DNA from: Sphingobium scionense
GTDB lineage: Bacteria; Pseudomonadota; Alphaproteobacteria; Sphingomonadales; Sphingomonadaceae
Length of the DNA: 64,000 bases
Direction of reading: 5' to 3'
Assembly (NCBI RefSeq): GCF_014197035.1
Contig: NZ_JACIEU010000007.1
Location: 1 to 64,000 of the forward strand
The position numbers were made by a program, and so were the translations under genes. This document shows, piece after piece, positions 16,303 to 27,317 of the stretch (the stretch's first letter is position 1; every line of letters starts with the position of its first letter). Below the pieces are notes generated by a model that searched no databases, was not told where the DNA came from, and was given only the letters and a program-made list of their open reading frames with translations.

Positions 16303-17889
16303 ATGCCACCCCCACAAGGACGCTCCAGATCCCCCATGACCATGTTCGGCGTCTATCTCCGGTCCACCGGCGTCAAGATGTTCCTCATCCTGACGCTTGC
16401 GCTGCTGCCGCTGGGGCTGATCGCGCTCGTGGCTTCGCTGCAGGCGATTCGCACTGCCGACCTTGAGAAGGAAGCATTGCTGCGCGTCGCGGTCACGCAG
16501 AGCGCGCGCAAGCTGACCGCCGACCTCAATGCCGACCGCACCGCGCTGGGCCTGACCGTCAATGCGCTGGCCGACGGGAAGGCGGACGGCGAAATCTGCA
16601 ATCGGTTGTCCTTCTTCCTCACCGCGCAGGACCGGGACGGCATTCGTTTCTATATCTACGACCGGTCCGGCAAGAAACTGTGCGGATCGGCTACGCCGGA
16701 ACCGGTCGGCATCCCGGCTGCGCGCCGCTTTGTCGGTCCGCGCGTCGAACTGCTGCCATCGGGCGATTTCCTGCTGTCGCGCACCCATAGCAGGGACAAT
16801 CGCGTCGCGGCGCTCGCTTATTATGCGCGCCCGCATCTCGAAAGCGTTGCCGACCCGGCGACCGCGCTGCAGAATCGTCAACTCAGCCTGCGCCAGGGCG
16901 AGCGGCAGATGATCGTCAGCCGGCCCGGCAGCCGGATCGATGGCGATAGCAGCAGCCTGTCCGCCCGGCTCGACCCGCCCGACATCTTGCTGACCATGAC
17001 GGTGCGCGAGCCGCCGGCGACGATCGCGCGGCTGCTGTCACTGTTCCTGCCGCTGGTGATGTGGTTTGCCGCCGCCGCGATCGGCTGGTTCGTGGTCAAC
17101 CGGCTGCTGATCCGCCCGCTGGTGCTGCTGCGGCGCCAGGTGGCCGCCTATCAGCCGGGCGAGGTGCTGGAACCGCTGCGGCGCATCCGCACGCCCGCGC
17201 ACGAGATCAGCGACCTGGGCGAGACCTTCCGCGAGATCAGCGAGGATGTCGCCACCCATGAGGCGGAAATGGCCGCCGCGCTCGACACCCAGCGCAAGCT
17301 GACCCGCGAGGTCCATCATCGGGTCAAGAACAACCTGCAGATCATCGCCAGCCTGATCAGCCTGCATGCCCGGTCGGCGCATGAGCCCGAAGCGGTATCA
17401 GCCTATGGATCGATCCAGCGGCGGGTCGATGCCCTGTCGGTGGTGCATCGCAACCATTTCGCCGAACTGGAGGATAATCGCGGCGTCGGTGTACGCCCGC
17501 TGATCAGTGAATTGTCCGCCAGTCTGCGCGGCACCGCGCCGCATGAAGCGCGTCGCTTCGGCATTCAGATCGACAGCGACGACGACCTGCATATCAGCCA
17601 GGACGTCGCCGTCCCGGTCGCCTTCCTGGTGACCGAACTGGTCGAACTGGCGATGCTGTCCGATCCGCGCGCGACGATGCGGATTTCGGTACATCTGGAG
17701 ACTGAGCGGGAGGACCGCGCCCTTTTGCAGATGACCTCCCCCGCATTGCGCGCAGGACCGGCGATGACGGTGCTGCTGGCGGAACGCTATGGCCGGGTGC
17801 TGACCGGCCTGTCGCGCCAGTTGCGATCGCCACTGGACCATGATGCCGAAGCAGGCCGCTACGGCATCGCGATCAGCGTCATTCCCTAA
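16303..17889 (+). CDS. phyP: PhyP-like HisKA_2 histidine kinase with degenerate ATPase domain
   Basis: This 528-residue inner-membrane protein has a transmembrane segment at about 26-45, a periplasmic sensor region, a second segment at about 245-267, a HAMP-like stretch and a HisKA_2 domain with the box EVHHRVKNNLQ (likely H339). The ATP-binding domain is eroded. Where related kinases have ELVTNA it reads ELVELA, losing the N-box asparagine, and no DxGxG motif follows. In Sphingomonas the gene beside nepR/phyR is phyP, reported as a negative regulator (phosphatase) of PhyR; a kinase-dead phosphatase fits this sequence. The start is uncertain: ATGs at 16336 and 16342 are alternatives. Confidence 0.8.
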   Translation: MPPPQGRSRSPMTMFGVYLRSTGVKMFLILTLALLPLGLIALVASLQAIRTADLEKEALLRVAVTQSARKLTADLNADRTALGLTVNALADGKADGEICNRLSFFLTAQDRDGIRFYIYDRSGKKLCGSATPEPVGIPAARRFVGPRVELLPSGDFLLSRTHSRDNRVAALAYYARPHLESVADPATALQNRQLSLRQGERQMIVSRPGSRIDGDSSSLSARLDPPDILLTMTVREPPATIARLLSLFLPLVMWFAAAAIGWFVVNRLLIRPLVLLRRQVAAYQPGEVLEPLRRIRTPAHEISDLGETFREISEDVATHEAEMAAALDTQRKLTREVHHRVKNNLQIIASLISLHARSAHEPEAVSAYGSIQRRVDALSVVHRNHFAELEDNRGVGVRPLISELSASLRGTAPHEARRFGIQIDSDDDLHISQDVAVPVAFLVTELVELAMLSDPRATMRISVHLETEREDRALLQMTSPALRAGPAMTVLLAERYGRVLTGLSRQLRSPLDHDAEAGRYGIAISVIP

Positions 17890-17895
17890 AAGGCG

Positions 17896-19035
<1,140 letters not shown>

Positions 19036-19084
19036 CTAGGAGCGAACGCGCGCGCGCACAAGGGGAGCGCGGCCCGAAGCCCGG

Positions 19085-19267
19085 TCAGCCGGCCCGACGG
19101 ACGCCGTCGAACAGGGTCATCGCGTCGATGTCGAAGCCCGCGACCCGGCGATAGCGGCCGATGAAGCGCAGGCAATCGGTGGACAGGCGCAAGGTCCAGG
19201 GCTGGCCCTGCGCATCCTGTAGCGTGAGTGTCACATTCTTGCGAGCCGGAAGGCGGTGCATGTCCAT
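19085..19267 (-). CDS. Conserved-looking 60-residue protein of unknown function
   Basis: The small soluble protein (TLTLQDAQGQPWTLRLSTDC, then RFIGRYRRVAGFDIDAMTL) has no signal or membrane segment. It starts just after a CtrA-like half-site and ends 58 bases before tgt, with which it could be cotranscribed. I do not recognise a family. The codon use matches its neighbours, which supports it as a real gene. Confidence 0.6.
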   Translation of the reverse strand: MDMHRLPARKNVTLTLQDAQGQPWTLRLSTDCLRFIGRYRRVAGFDIDAMTLFDGVRRAG

Positions 19268-19286
19268 GGCACCGCTCTAATTAACA

Positions 19287-19420
19287 ATGGTTAACAAAGG
19301 GCTGAGCAGACAGAGTGAAAAGGGTCATCGAAATTTTCTGTTGCGATATCGCAACAACACTCGCCATTTCGGTGTTTTTAGCGCGCCTTCTGCGCAACAG
19401 TTTCGGATAAAAATGGTTAA
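19287..19420. promoter_or_regulatory. Two CtrA-like half-sites in the rpfF-like promoter region
   Basis: ATGGTTAA occurs at 19287-19294 and 19413-19420, each giving the CtrA half-site TTAACCAT on the minus strand. The first is paired as TTAA-N6-TTAA, one base short of the full TTAA-N7-TTAA consensus. They lie in the divergent region between the 60-residue gene and the DSF-synthase-like gene. Confidence 0.35.
19340..19355. promoter_or_regulatory. Perfect 16-bp palindrome upstream of the rpfF-like gene
   Basis: GTTGCGATATCGCAAC is fully symmetric and lies 147 bases before the rpfF-like start and 73 bases before the divergent small gene. It has the form of a dimeric regulator's operator. The regulator is unknown. 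Confidence 0.45.
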
Positions 19421-19501
19421 TGATCTGTCAACTATTTGTCCCGCACTGCATCATGCGCCCGACCGTCGAAGGTTCAGATTCAATAAAAAAATGGGGCGCA
19501 T

Positions 19502-20437
19502 ATGATTGATTCAGGACGCTTTAGTGCAGCTGACGACCGCGCGACCGAAGTGGAAGCCGCGTTCGGGATCGAGACCTTTAATGAGGATGCCGTAACGTCT
19601 GGCACCTCCCCTTCCAAACTGTTCGACCTGGGCCAGATCGACGTGCAGTGGGAGGCCGAATCCGAAATCCTGTGGGCCTTCATGACGCCTGCCAACCGCC
19701 CCAATTTCAGCATGACCATGTTGCGCGACGTGCGTTATTGGTATGCGGAAACCAAGCGGCTGTTCGACGCCGGCCAGTTGCCCGTCAAATATATGGTGGC
19801 CGGCTCCCGCTTCCCCGGCGTGTTCAATCTGGGCGGCGACCTGGAACTGTTCGCCGGCTGCATCGAGCGTGGCGACCTGCCTGGCCTGGTTCAATATGGC
19901 CATGCCTGCATCGATGTCGTGCATCGCACCTGGCGCAATGGCGACATGCCGGTGGTGTCGATCGCGCTGGCACAGGGCGATGCGCTGGGCGGCGGGTTCG
20001 AGGCCTTGCTCTGTTTCGACGTGGTGATCGCCGAACGCAGCGCCCGCTTCGGCCTGCCCGAAATGCTGTTCGGCCTGTTCCCCGGCATGGGCGCCTATTC
20101 GATCCTGTCGCGCAAGCTGGGCCGGCTGGCGGCCGAGCGCATGATCCTGTCGGGCAAGGTCTTCACCGCGGAAGAGATGTTCGACATGGGCATCGTCCAT
20201 ACGCTGGTCGAGGATGGCGAGGGCGAAGCGGCGGTGCGCGATTTCGTCGCCCGCAATCGCCCGCACCATGCCGGCCATGTCGGCGTCTATGAGGCCGGGC
20301 GCCGGGTCGATCCGCTGCATCATGACGAACTGAAGGATATTGTCGAGAATTGGGCCGCTTCGGCGCTCAAGACCGACCTAAAGGATATCCGCATGATGCG
20401 CCGGCTGGCGTCGGCCCAGACGCGCCTCACCAAATAG
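19502..20437 (+). CDS. rpfF: RpfF-like DSF synthase (crotonase superfamily)
   Basis: The 311-residue protein belongs to the crotonase fold and matches RpfF rather than ordinary enoyl-CoA hydratases. Features include FNLGGDLELF, QGDALGGGFEALLC and GLPEMLFGLFPGMGAYS. The two catalytic glutamates of RpfF are present as E167 and E187, with the same 20-residue spacing. RpfF makes diffusible signal factor fatty acids (cis-2-unsaturated) by dehydration and thioester cleavage of acyl-ACP. About 30 extra N-terminal residues account for the length over the usual 290 or so. It is tail to tail with a GGDEF-EAL protein three bases away, which recalls DSF/cyclic-di-GMP circuits. TGGGG precedes the ATG. Confidence 0.8.
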   Translation: MIDSGRFSAADDRATEVEAAFGIETFNEDAVTSGTSPSKLFDLGQIDVQWEAESEILWAFMTPANRPNFSMTMLRDVRYWYAETKRLFDAGQLPVKYMVAGSRFPGVFNLGGDLELFAGCIERGDLPGLVQYGHACIDVVHRTWRNGDMPVVSIALAQGDALGGGFEALLCFDVVIAERSARFGLPEMLFGLFPGMGAYSILSRKLGRLAAERMILSGKVFTAEEMFDMGIVHTLVEDGEGEAAVRDFVARNRPHHAGHVGVYEAGRRVDPLHHDELKDIVENWAASALKTDLKDIRMMRRLASAQTRLTK

Positions 20438-20440
20438 GGG

Positions 20441-22432
20441 TCAGGCCAGGCGGCGCTGGCGGATCAGCGCCGCCATGTCATGAACGTCGGCGCTGTTGCG
20501 CTTCAGCAGGGCCAGCAATTCGCCGATCGGGACCGGCCGGCTGAGAACGAAGCCCTGGACGTTGGTGAAACCGGTTTCGCGGGCATAGCGCAACTGCTCC
20601 TCGGTCTCGATCCCCTCGGCCACCGTCTCCACCTCCAGTGCGCGGGCCAGATAGGCGACGGACTGGGCGATGGCACGGTCCCGGGGATTTTCGCCGACGC
20701 CGCGCATGAAACTCTGATCGACCTTGATCGTGTCGAACTCATGGGTGCGCAAAGCCCCCAGCGAGGAATAGCCGGTGCCGAAATCGTCGAGCGCCAGGCG
20801 CAGGCCGATGCGGCGCAATTCGCTGAGGATCAGGTGGGTGCGACGGTCATCCTCCAGGAAGATGGATTCGGTGACTTCCAGTTCCAGCCGGCGGGCCTTG
20901 AGGCCCGACTGGAGCAGCGCGGAGATGACCGCGCGCGGCAGGCCGTCGGTCTTGATGAGCGCCGGCGAGATATTGACCGCGACCCGGATATCCTCGTCCC
21001 AGCCCATCGCGTCCCGGCACGCCTGGACCAATGCCCAGTTGGTCATCGGCTCGATCAGGGCCGAGCTTTCGGCGATCGGGATGAATTCGGCGGGGGAAAT
21101 CCAGCCCAGTTCCGGATGCTGCCAGCGCATCAGCGCCTCGCAGATGGTGATCCGGCCGGTCTCGGTATCGAATATCGGCTGATAATGAAGCTGCAACTCG
21201 CCATTGGCGAGTGCGCTGCGCAGTCCGGTCTCCAGCTCATAGGTGCGGTTCTGCCGCTCCTTCATGCTCCAGTCGAACTGGGCATGGCGGTTCCGCCCGG
21301 CATGCTTGGCCTTGTAGAGCGCGAGATCGGCATGCTGGAGCAGTTCATCGCCATCGCCGCCATCGTCGGGCGCGACGGCAATGCCCATCGAGGCCGAGAT
21401 GGTCAGGTGATGGCCGCCGACCTCGAAATCGCCGGCCAGAATGCGGGTGATGTCGGCCGCAATCACTTCGGCCTGGATGCGGCTGATACCCGGACAGATC
21501 AGGACGAATTCGTCGCCGCCGAAGCGTGCGACATGGCCGCGCCGGTCGAGCGCACGGGTCAGCCGCTCGGCTACCTGGCACAGGAGCTGGTCGCCGACGA
21601 TATGGCCCAGCGTGTCGTTGATTTCCTTGAACCGGTCGAGGTCCATCCACAGGACTGCGGTCTGATCCGCATCGGAAATGCGATTGTCGAACAGGTCGCG
21701 CAGCCGCATCTGCATCGCCATGCGGTTTTCCACGCCGGTCAGACTGTCATAGCGGGCAAGCCGCTCGAACTTGATCGCGAGGTTGCTCTTCTCCTGCTTG
21801 CCCTGCAACGCCTCGAGCACGATGCGGTGGGTGGTCTTTGTGATTTCCGCCATGGCGAAGATCATCAGGAAGCAGAGGATGCCAAGGACGACATAGCCGG
21901 CGCCGCCCGCGATCAGCAGGCCGATCGAGGTCGGCAGCATGGTGAAGCAGGTCTGGCCGACGGCGACATGGACCCGGCCGGCATTGCGCCCGGAAATGCC
22001 GCCCGCATAGGAGGCCACCATGCCGACGGCCAGCACATGCAGGGTCGCATCCTGGCTGATCGTCAAGGTCGCGAGCGATTGAAGGCCCAGCAGCGCGGCA
22101 TAGATCCAGGCACCCATTTCATAGGCGATTCCCCAGATCGGACGCGCCGGCCCATCCTGATGCGCCAGCGCGCGCTGGAAATAGACGGCCGAAATGGAGC
22201 GACTGATTCCCACGATAAGGACCAGCGCGGCGATGATGTGCATGGTCAGGACATGGGCCTGCCAGGCGATCACAAGACTGAGAGAACCACCTGAAATTGC
22301 GCCGGAAAGTAGCGAAGCCGGGGAGGCATAGAGCGCCTTTACAAGGCTGTCCTGCACCTCAGCATTCTGCTGGGTACGGGGCGCAAAGCGCGCGCGCAGG
22401 ACTGCGCACAAATGGCGGACGAGGCGTGACAC
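20441..22432 (-). CDS. Membrane-bound GGDEF-EAL cyclic-di-GMP enzyme
   Basis: This 663-residue protein has about six N-terminal hydrophobic helices (about 40-205), a GGDEF domain with an intact RFGGDEF active site and no RxxD inhibitory site at the usual place, and a C-terminal EAL domain with EALMRW, the DDFGTGYSSL loop and IKVDQSF. Both domains look capable of catalysis, so it could make or degrade cyclic di-GMP. No PAS domain or periplasmic sensor is obvious. The start is a GTG with no clear ribosome site and may lie elsewhere. It is convergent with the RpfF-like gene. Confidence 0.92.
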   Translation of the reverse strand: MSRLVRHLCAVLRARFAPRTQQNAEVQDSLVKALYASPASLLSGAISGGSLSLVIAWQAHVLTMHIIAALVLIVGISRSISAVYFQRALAHQDGPARPIWGIAYEMGAWIYAALLGLQSLATLTISQDATLHVLAVGMVASYAGGISGRNAGRVHVAVGQTCFTMLPTSIGLLIAGGAGYVVLGILCFLMIFAMAEITKTTHRIVLEALQGKQEKSNLAIKFERLARYDSLTGVENRMAMQMRLRDLFDNRISDADQTAVLWMDLDRFKEINDTLGHIVGDQLLCQVAERLTRALDRRGHVARFGGDEFVLICPGISRIQAEVIAADITRILAGDFEVGGHHLTISASMGIAVAPDDGGDGDELLQHADLALYKAKHAGRNRHAQFDWSMKERQNRTYELETGLRSALANGELQLHYQPIFDTETGRITICEALMRWQHPELGWISPAEFIPIAESSALIEPMTNWALVQACRDAMGWDEDIRVAVNISPALIKTDGLPRAVISALLQSGLKARRLELEVTESIFLEDDRRTHLILSELRRIGLRLALDDFGTGYSSLGALRTHEFDTIKVDQSFMRGVGENPRDRAIAQSVAYLARALEVETVAEGIETEEQLRYARETGFTNVQGFVLSRPVPIGELLALLKRNSADVHDMAALIRQRRLA

Positions 22433-22598
22433 GTGCCAGCATAGTGGCGGGTCAGCCTTGAGATTTGGTAAATCCCATGCCCACCAAAGCAGATCAATCC
22501 CGTTCCCCGATGTGCAGCACCGCGCCCCGCCCCCTCGGCAAAGGCCCGATCATATCGGGCTGGAAACGCACTGTAGGACAGCATGATCGGCGGGCACG

Positions 22599-22628
22599 AA
22601 AAAGGCCGGTGGATCGCTCCACCGGCCT
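22599..22628 (-). terminator. Rho-independent terminator of groES-groEL
   Basis: On the minus strand GGCCGGTGG-N6-CCACCGGCC, extended by an A-T pair, is followed by a T run. It lies 26 bases after the groEL stop. Confidence 0.9.
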
Positions 22629-22653
22629 CTTCATTCCGATATGGAAGGCTGGA

Positions 22654-24303
<1,650 letters not shown>

Positions 24304-24347
24304 TTACCTTCTTGATAGGAGAATGGGGAAACGGAAAAGCGCGAGAC

Positions 24348-24635
24348 TTAGGCGACGACGCCCAGGATATCGCTTTCCTTCATGATCAGCAGGTCTTCAC
24401 CGTCGACCTTGACTTCGGTGCCCGACCACTTGCCGAACAGCACGCGATCGCCGGCCTTCACGTCCAGCGGGGTCACCTTGCCATCTTCGGCCTTGGTGCC
24501 GGTGCCGACGGAGACGATTTCGCCTTCCTGCGGCTTTTCCTTGGCGGTGTCGGGGATGATGATGCCACCGGCCGTCTTCGCTTCCGCTTCAATGCGGCGA
24601 ACGAGAACGCGGTCATGCAACGGACGGAATGCCAT
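24348..24635 (-). CDS. groS: Co-chaperonin GroES
   Basis: The 95-residue lid of the GroEL cage shows [11 protein letters not shown], the mobile-loop region [16 protein letters not shown] and the C-terminal [12 protein letters not shown]. It is the first gene of the groESL operon, with CIRCE 113 bases upstream of its start. Confidence 0.98.
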   Translation of the reverse strand: MAFRPLHDRVLVRRIEAEAKTAGGIIIPDTAKEKPQEGEIVSVGTGTKAEDGKVTPLDVKAGDRVLFGKWSGTEVKVDGEDLLIMKESDILGVVA

Positions 24636-24747
24636 GATGATTGCCTTTCCCTTTGTGCTGGGATGGGTCCGGCGCGGCCCGCAAGAGGAATGCCCCCGTG
24701 CGATATTGTGCCCCGCCTTGTCCTTCTCCCGATGAACTCTCTCATTG

Positions 24748-24774
24748 TTAGCACTCGCGGATGGAGAGTGCTAG
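24748..24774. promoter_or_regulatory. CIRCE operator (HrcA binding site) of groESL
   Basis: TTAGCACTC-N9-GAGTGCTAG differs from the CIRCE consensus only in the last base. It lies upstream of groES, where the HrcA repressor would hold the operon off until heat shock. hrcA itself is not in the window. Confidence 0.95.
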
Positions 24775-24983
24775 CGGCATGCATATGGAAAAGTCGTTTC
24801 GCCGGTCAAGGGTGGGACAGGATAAAAATTTTCGCCGTCCCGATGGATCGGGGAGCGATCGGACCGGCGCGCAGGCCATAGCGCACTCGCCCCGCCCCGT
24901 CATGCCGGGCGCGACGGACCGCACGACGATTGCGACGCGACAGGCGGCCGGACGGGTGACAGCACAGGGCCACGCGCCTGTCG

Positions 24984-25010
24984 AAGTTCACAGTGTAAAC
25001 GGGGTTTCCG
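24984..25010. repeat. 27-bp dispersed repeat, copy 2 (inverted)
   Basis: Exact reverse complement of 878-904, including the imperfect palindrome core GTTCACA-G-TGTAAAC. Similarity beyond the 27 bases is weaker. Confidence 0.7.
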
Positions 25011-25267
25011 GGGTCTTTGCACCGCCAACGCGCCGGGAACGCGTCGCCTACGCGCCTGTCGCGCGTCGGGGGTGTGGGGGCGTGGGTCCATGGCGCGCGC
25101 CCGTCATGCGCCGGCGAGGCGACCGCGACGCGACACATATGCCCCTGCCGCGCGTCAATCGGGCGACGGGCGGGGCAAAGACGGCGATGCGGAAAAAGGC
25201 GCTGATCCATCCGCAGGGTAGATCAGAAATCGGGCATGTAGGACAGTATCGGTGAAGCGAGCATCTC

Positions 25268-25336
25268 CGTCATTGCGAGCGGAGCGAAGCAATCCATCTC
25301 GCGCCAGTGGATTGCTTCGCTCCGCTCGCAATGACG
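25268..25336. repeat. Perfect 29-bp inverted repeat (dispersed palindromic element)
   Basis: Two 29-base arms (25268-25296 and 25308-25336) are exact reverse complements around an 11-base loop. The arm contains GCGAGCGGAGCGAAGCAATC, a sequence type common between sphingomonad genes. RNA from either strand would form a very stable hairpin. Confidence 0.85.
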
Positions 25337-25374
25337 ATATCCGGCTTTGACAGCTAACGACCAGATGCGGCCAT

Positions 25375-25457
25375 CGTCACCCCGGACTTGAGCCGGGGTC
25401 CCGCTTCTTTATCTGTTGCATAGAAAAGCGGGATGCCGGGTCAAGCCCGGCATGACG
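25375..25457. repeat. Imperfect palindromic element, second family
   Basis: Arms of about 32 bases (from CGTCACCCCGG, and back to CCCGGCATGACG) pair with a few mismatches around a short AT-rich centre. The ends share the TCAT/ATGA signature of the elements at 26916 and 27030. Confidence 0.75.
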
Positions 25458-25553
25458 GATGTGGGTGGGCGGCTTGCGACCAGAAATAGCCATAAATCGG
25501 ACAGCGGCCTCTCTCCGATAGCCGACATAGTGGGACTGGAGTAAGCTGGCATC

Positions 25554-25871
25554 ATGGATGCCCCCACCGATTCCGAACGTGAAGAACTTGAACTCATGGT
25601 AAGTGATGTTCTCTACGAAGTCGCTGATTTCGCTTGGGTTGATTTAGCGGATCGCATTCCGGTTGGAAGGATCGACGTCAGGCCGGAAGCCGAAGGCCGT
25701 TATATGGCCGTCACATGGGAAGCCGATTGGAAACGGCAGCGAGGTGGCCCGATCTTTATTAAGGTCCAAGGTTTCCTCGATCGGGATCATAAAACTCCTA
25801 TCTGGTGGTCTGGCGAAACCATCCGCAAGCGCAGCCTGCTTGATCGGTTGCTAAATCGGAACAGCCGCTGA
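25554..25871 (+). CDS. Hypothetical protein, orphan cluster gene 1
   Basis: The 105-residue acidic protein has no signal or membrane segment (DVLYEVADFAWVDLADRIPV, YMAVTWEADWKRQRGGPIFI, TPIWWSGETIRKRSLLDRLL). Its base composition is visibly lower in GC than the surrounding core genes. It is the first of three small same-strand genes bounded by palindromic repeats. I do not recognise the family. The size, acidity and isolated position resemble immunity proteins of toxin systems, but no toxin is adjacent, so this is only a possibility. Confidence 0.6.
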   Translation: MDAPTDSEREELELMVSDVLYEVADFAWVDLADRIPVGRIDVRPEAEGRYMAVTWEADWKRQRGGPIFIKVQGFLDRDHKTPIWWSGETIRKRSLLDRLLNRNSR

Positions 25872-25941
25872 CGACCATTTATTGCCATTACGGCAAGGGC
25901 TGCGAATTCCTCAAAGCTGTCATTGATCGAGATGGAAGATC

Positions 25942-26265
25942 GTGGGACATGACGCGATGAGCGAAAGAGCCACGATCATTGCAGATAGTGTCATCTATTA
26001 TCACGAGAATGACGAAGCGACCTTCTTCGGGTGGCTTGATCGGATGGAGGTCGTATCTGATTACGAGGGCCGAGGCACCGCTCTTCTCATCCGGCTTGCC
26101 CGCACTCCAACCGATGATGACCTCTGGGAACTACTCGCATTGCATCAGCGATATGGGATCGACATGCGGCAGCTGGCGTCCTTCCAAACCGCCGCAAACG
26201 CTGAATGGTTTTGCGCACCGGACACATATTGGCATCAAGCTGTATTTAGCCCAGCCGTGCCGTGA
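25942..26265 (+). CDS. Hypothetical protein, orphan cluster gene 2
   Basis: The 107-residue acidic protein (SVIYYHENDEATFFGWLDRM, LARTPTDDDLWELLALHQRY) has no signal or membrane segment and low GC for this genome. The longest form starts with GTG at 25942, preceded by GGAAG; the ATG at 25957 gives 102 residues and is an alternative. It lies 70 bases after cluster gene 1. I do not recognise the family. Confidence 0.55.
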   Translation: MGHDAMSERATIIADSVIYYHENDEATFFGWLDRMEVVSDYEGRGTALLIRLARTPTDDDLWELLALHQRYGIDMRQLASFQTAANAEWFCAPDTYWHQAVFSPAVP

Positions 26266-26343
26266 TCGACCATTTTTTGCCAATGAAAAGCTGCGGCCGG
26301 TTTCCTAATTGCGGACGATCTGGTCGATGGGCAGAATGCCAGC

Positions 26344-26826
26344 ATGAATAATGAAATCTGCCGATATCGAATTGTGAGCGAGCCGCGTCGCCAATCACTT
26401 GACGCGCTTTTAGCCTTCTGCGCAGCGCATGAAGCTTATGGAACGCTGGTGGACCTATTCCCCAGTAGCGCGAAGGGCATATCGGCTAGGACGGATTTTC
26501 TTGCGACTGCGGAACCGTCCTTAGAGTTTGGGTCGGTCGATCGATGGCCATTGGGAGAGCCGGAGAACGGCAGGATTGGCCATTCGGTCCCGTTGTGGAA
26601 GTTTCCGCTTACTCCTTCTTTCATCGACATCCTGGCCGCGAAAGCCCGCAGCCTGTATGATTGGAAATCGCCGAAATTGCCAGAAGACCTCGCGATCTAC
26701 CGCGATAATGGGACAGTGCTGCTAGGCACTGTGTCACATGAGTGTATTGGTTGGTTAAACCTCTCATCGCAGGAAGCATCCTCCCCGCAGCTTGGCCTAG
26801 TGGAGATTATTGAAGCGCGACGGTGA
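26344..26826 (+). CDS. Hypothetical protein, orphan cluster gene 3
   Basis: The 160-residue soluble protein (SLDALLAFCAAHEAYGTLVD, SVPLWKFPLTPSFIDILAAK, LAIYRDNGTVLLGTVSHECI) has lower GC than its core neighbours. It follows cluster gene 2 by 78 bases on the same strand. Palindromic repeats begin 90 bases after its stop. Family unknown; probably horizontally acquired with the two genes before it. Confidence 0.6.
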   Translation: MNNEICRYRIVSEPRRQSLDALLAFCAAHEAYGTLVDLFPSSAKGISARTDFLATAEPSLEFGSVDRWPLGEPENGRIGHSVPLWKFPLTPSFIDILAAKARSLYDWKSPKLPEDLAIYRDNGTVLLGTVSHECIGWLNLSSQEASSPQLGLVEIIEARR

Positions 26827-26915
26827 CCGCCGCTCTCAGCTGCCGCTGTTTCCATCAACGTCCGCTTACCATGTTGAACGATCTGAAAGCCGCCCTTCCG
26901 CTAACCACCCCACTT

Positions 26916-26998
26916 CGTCATCCCAGCGAAGGCTGGGATCTCACTTCCTTTTGGGTTCTGAGAAGAACAGAGAGATGCCAGCCTTCGCTGGCATGACG
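26916..26998. repeat. Imperfect palindromic element
   Basis: The outer arms pair CGTCATCCCAGCGAAGGCTG with its near complement, which ends GCATGACG at 26998. The spacer is about 35 bases. Same style as the elements at 25375 and 27030. Apart from this and the next element, 26827-27317 holds nothing I can support. Confidence 0.75.
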
Positions 26999-27029
26999 GG
27001 ATAAGGACCTGTCCGCTCCCCACCCTTTT

Positions 27030-27119
27030 CGTCATCCCCGCGCAGGCGGGAATCCATCTCCTGACCTCGCATCTGGTCCGAAGCTGGTGAGATGGATCCC
27101 CGCCTGCGCGGGGATGACG
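27030..27119. repeat. Imperfect palindromic element
   Basis: The arms begin CGTCATCCCCGCGCAGGCGG and end with the complement GGGGATGACG at 27119. It lies 31 bases from the previous element, so two related hairpins stand in tandem between orphan gene 3 and the usp gene. Confidence 0.75.
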
Positions 27120-27317
27120 CTGTGAAACAGGTAGCCATCTTCCCACCCCACTCCATCATCCAACGGCGGGTGGGAATGGCCGCGCCTGCCCCCTCCCCCA
27201 TTGCCCGGCGATTGCGGCATGTCCTTATTCATGTCGCGTCGGGAATCTTTGATGGCTGGGGCATCCCGCGCGCGCGTCGGTGGTTGGACGGCGCATAAGC
27301 GATAAGAGGAGAGCGCC

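Larger units (their letters stand above)
24775..25553. other. Gene-free, repeat-bearing stretch downstream of CIRCE
   Basis: I find no convincing gene here. The open frames present show no family features, ribosome site or normal amino-acid make-up. The stretch holds copy 2 of the 27-bp repeat and two palindromic repeats, listed separately. The first half is very GC-rich with short degenerate repetitions (CGCGCCTGTCG twice), and looks like decayed sequence. Confidence 0.6.

Noticed and set aside
19287..19505. 72-residue forward frame before the rpfF-like gene
   Set aside because: Overlaps the promoter elements, lacks a ribosome site, and its composition is basic and irregular.
24806..25210. 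134-residue minus-strand frame upstream of groES
   Set aside because: It runs across the 27-bp repeat, is Arg/Pro-rich without domain features, and has no ribosome site.
25268..27119. Possible CRISPR array
   Set aside because: The repeats are hairpins of different families with irregular spacing, not short identical repeats with uniform spacers, and no cas gene is near.
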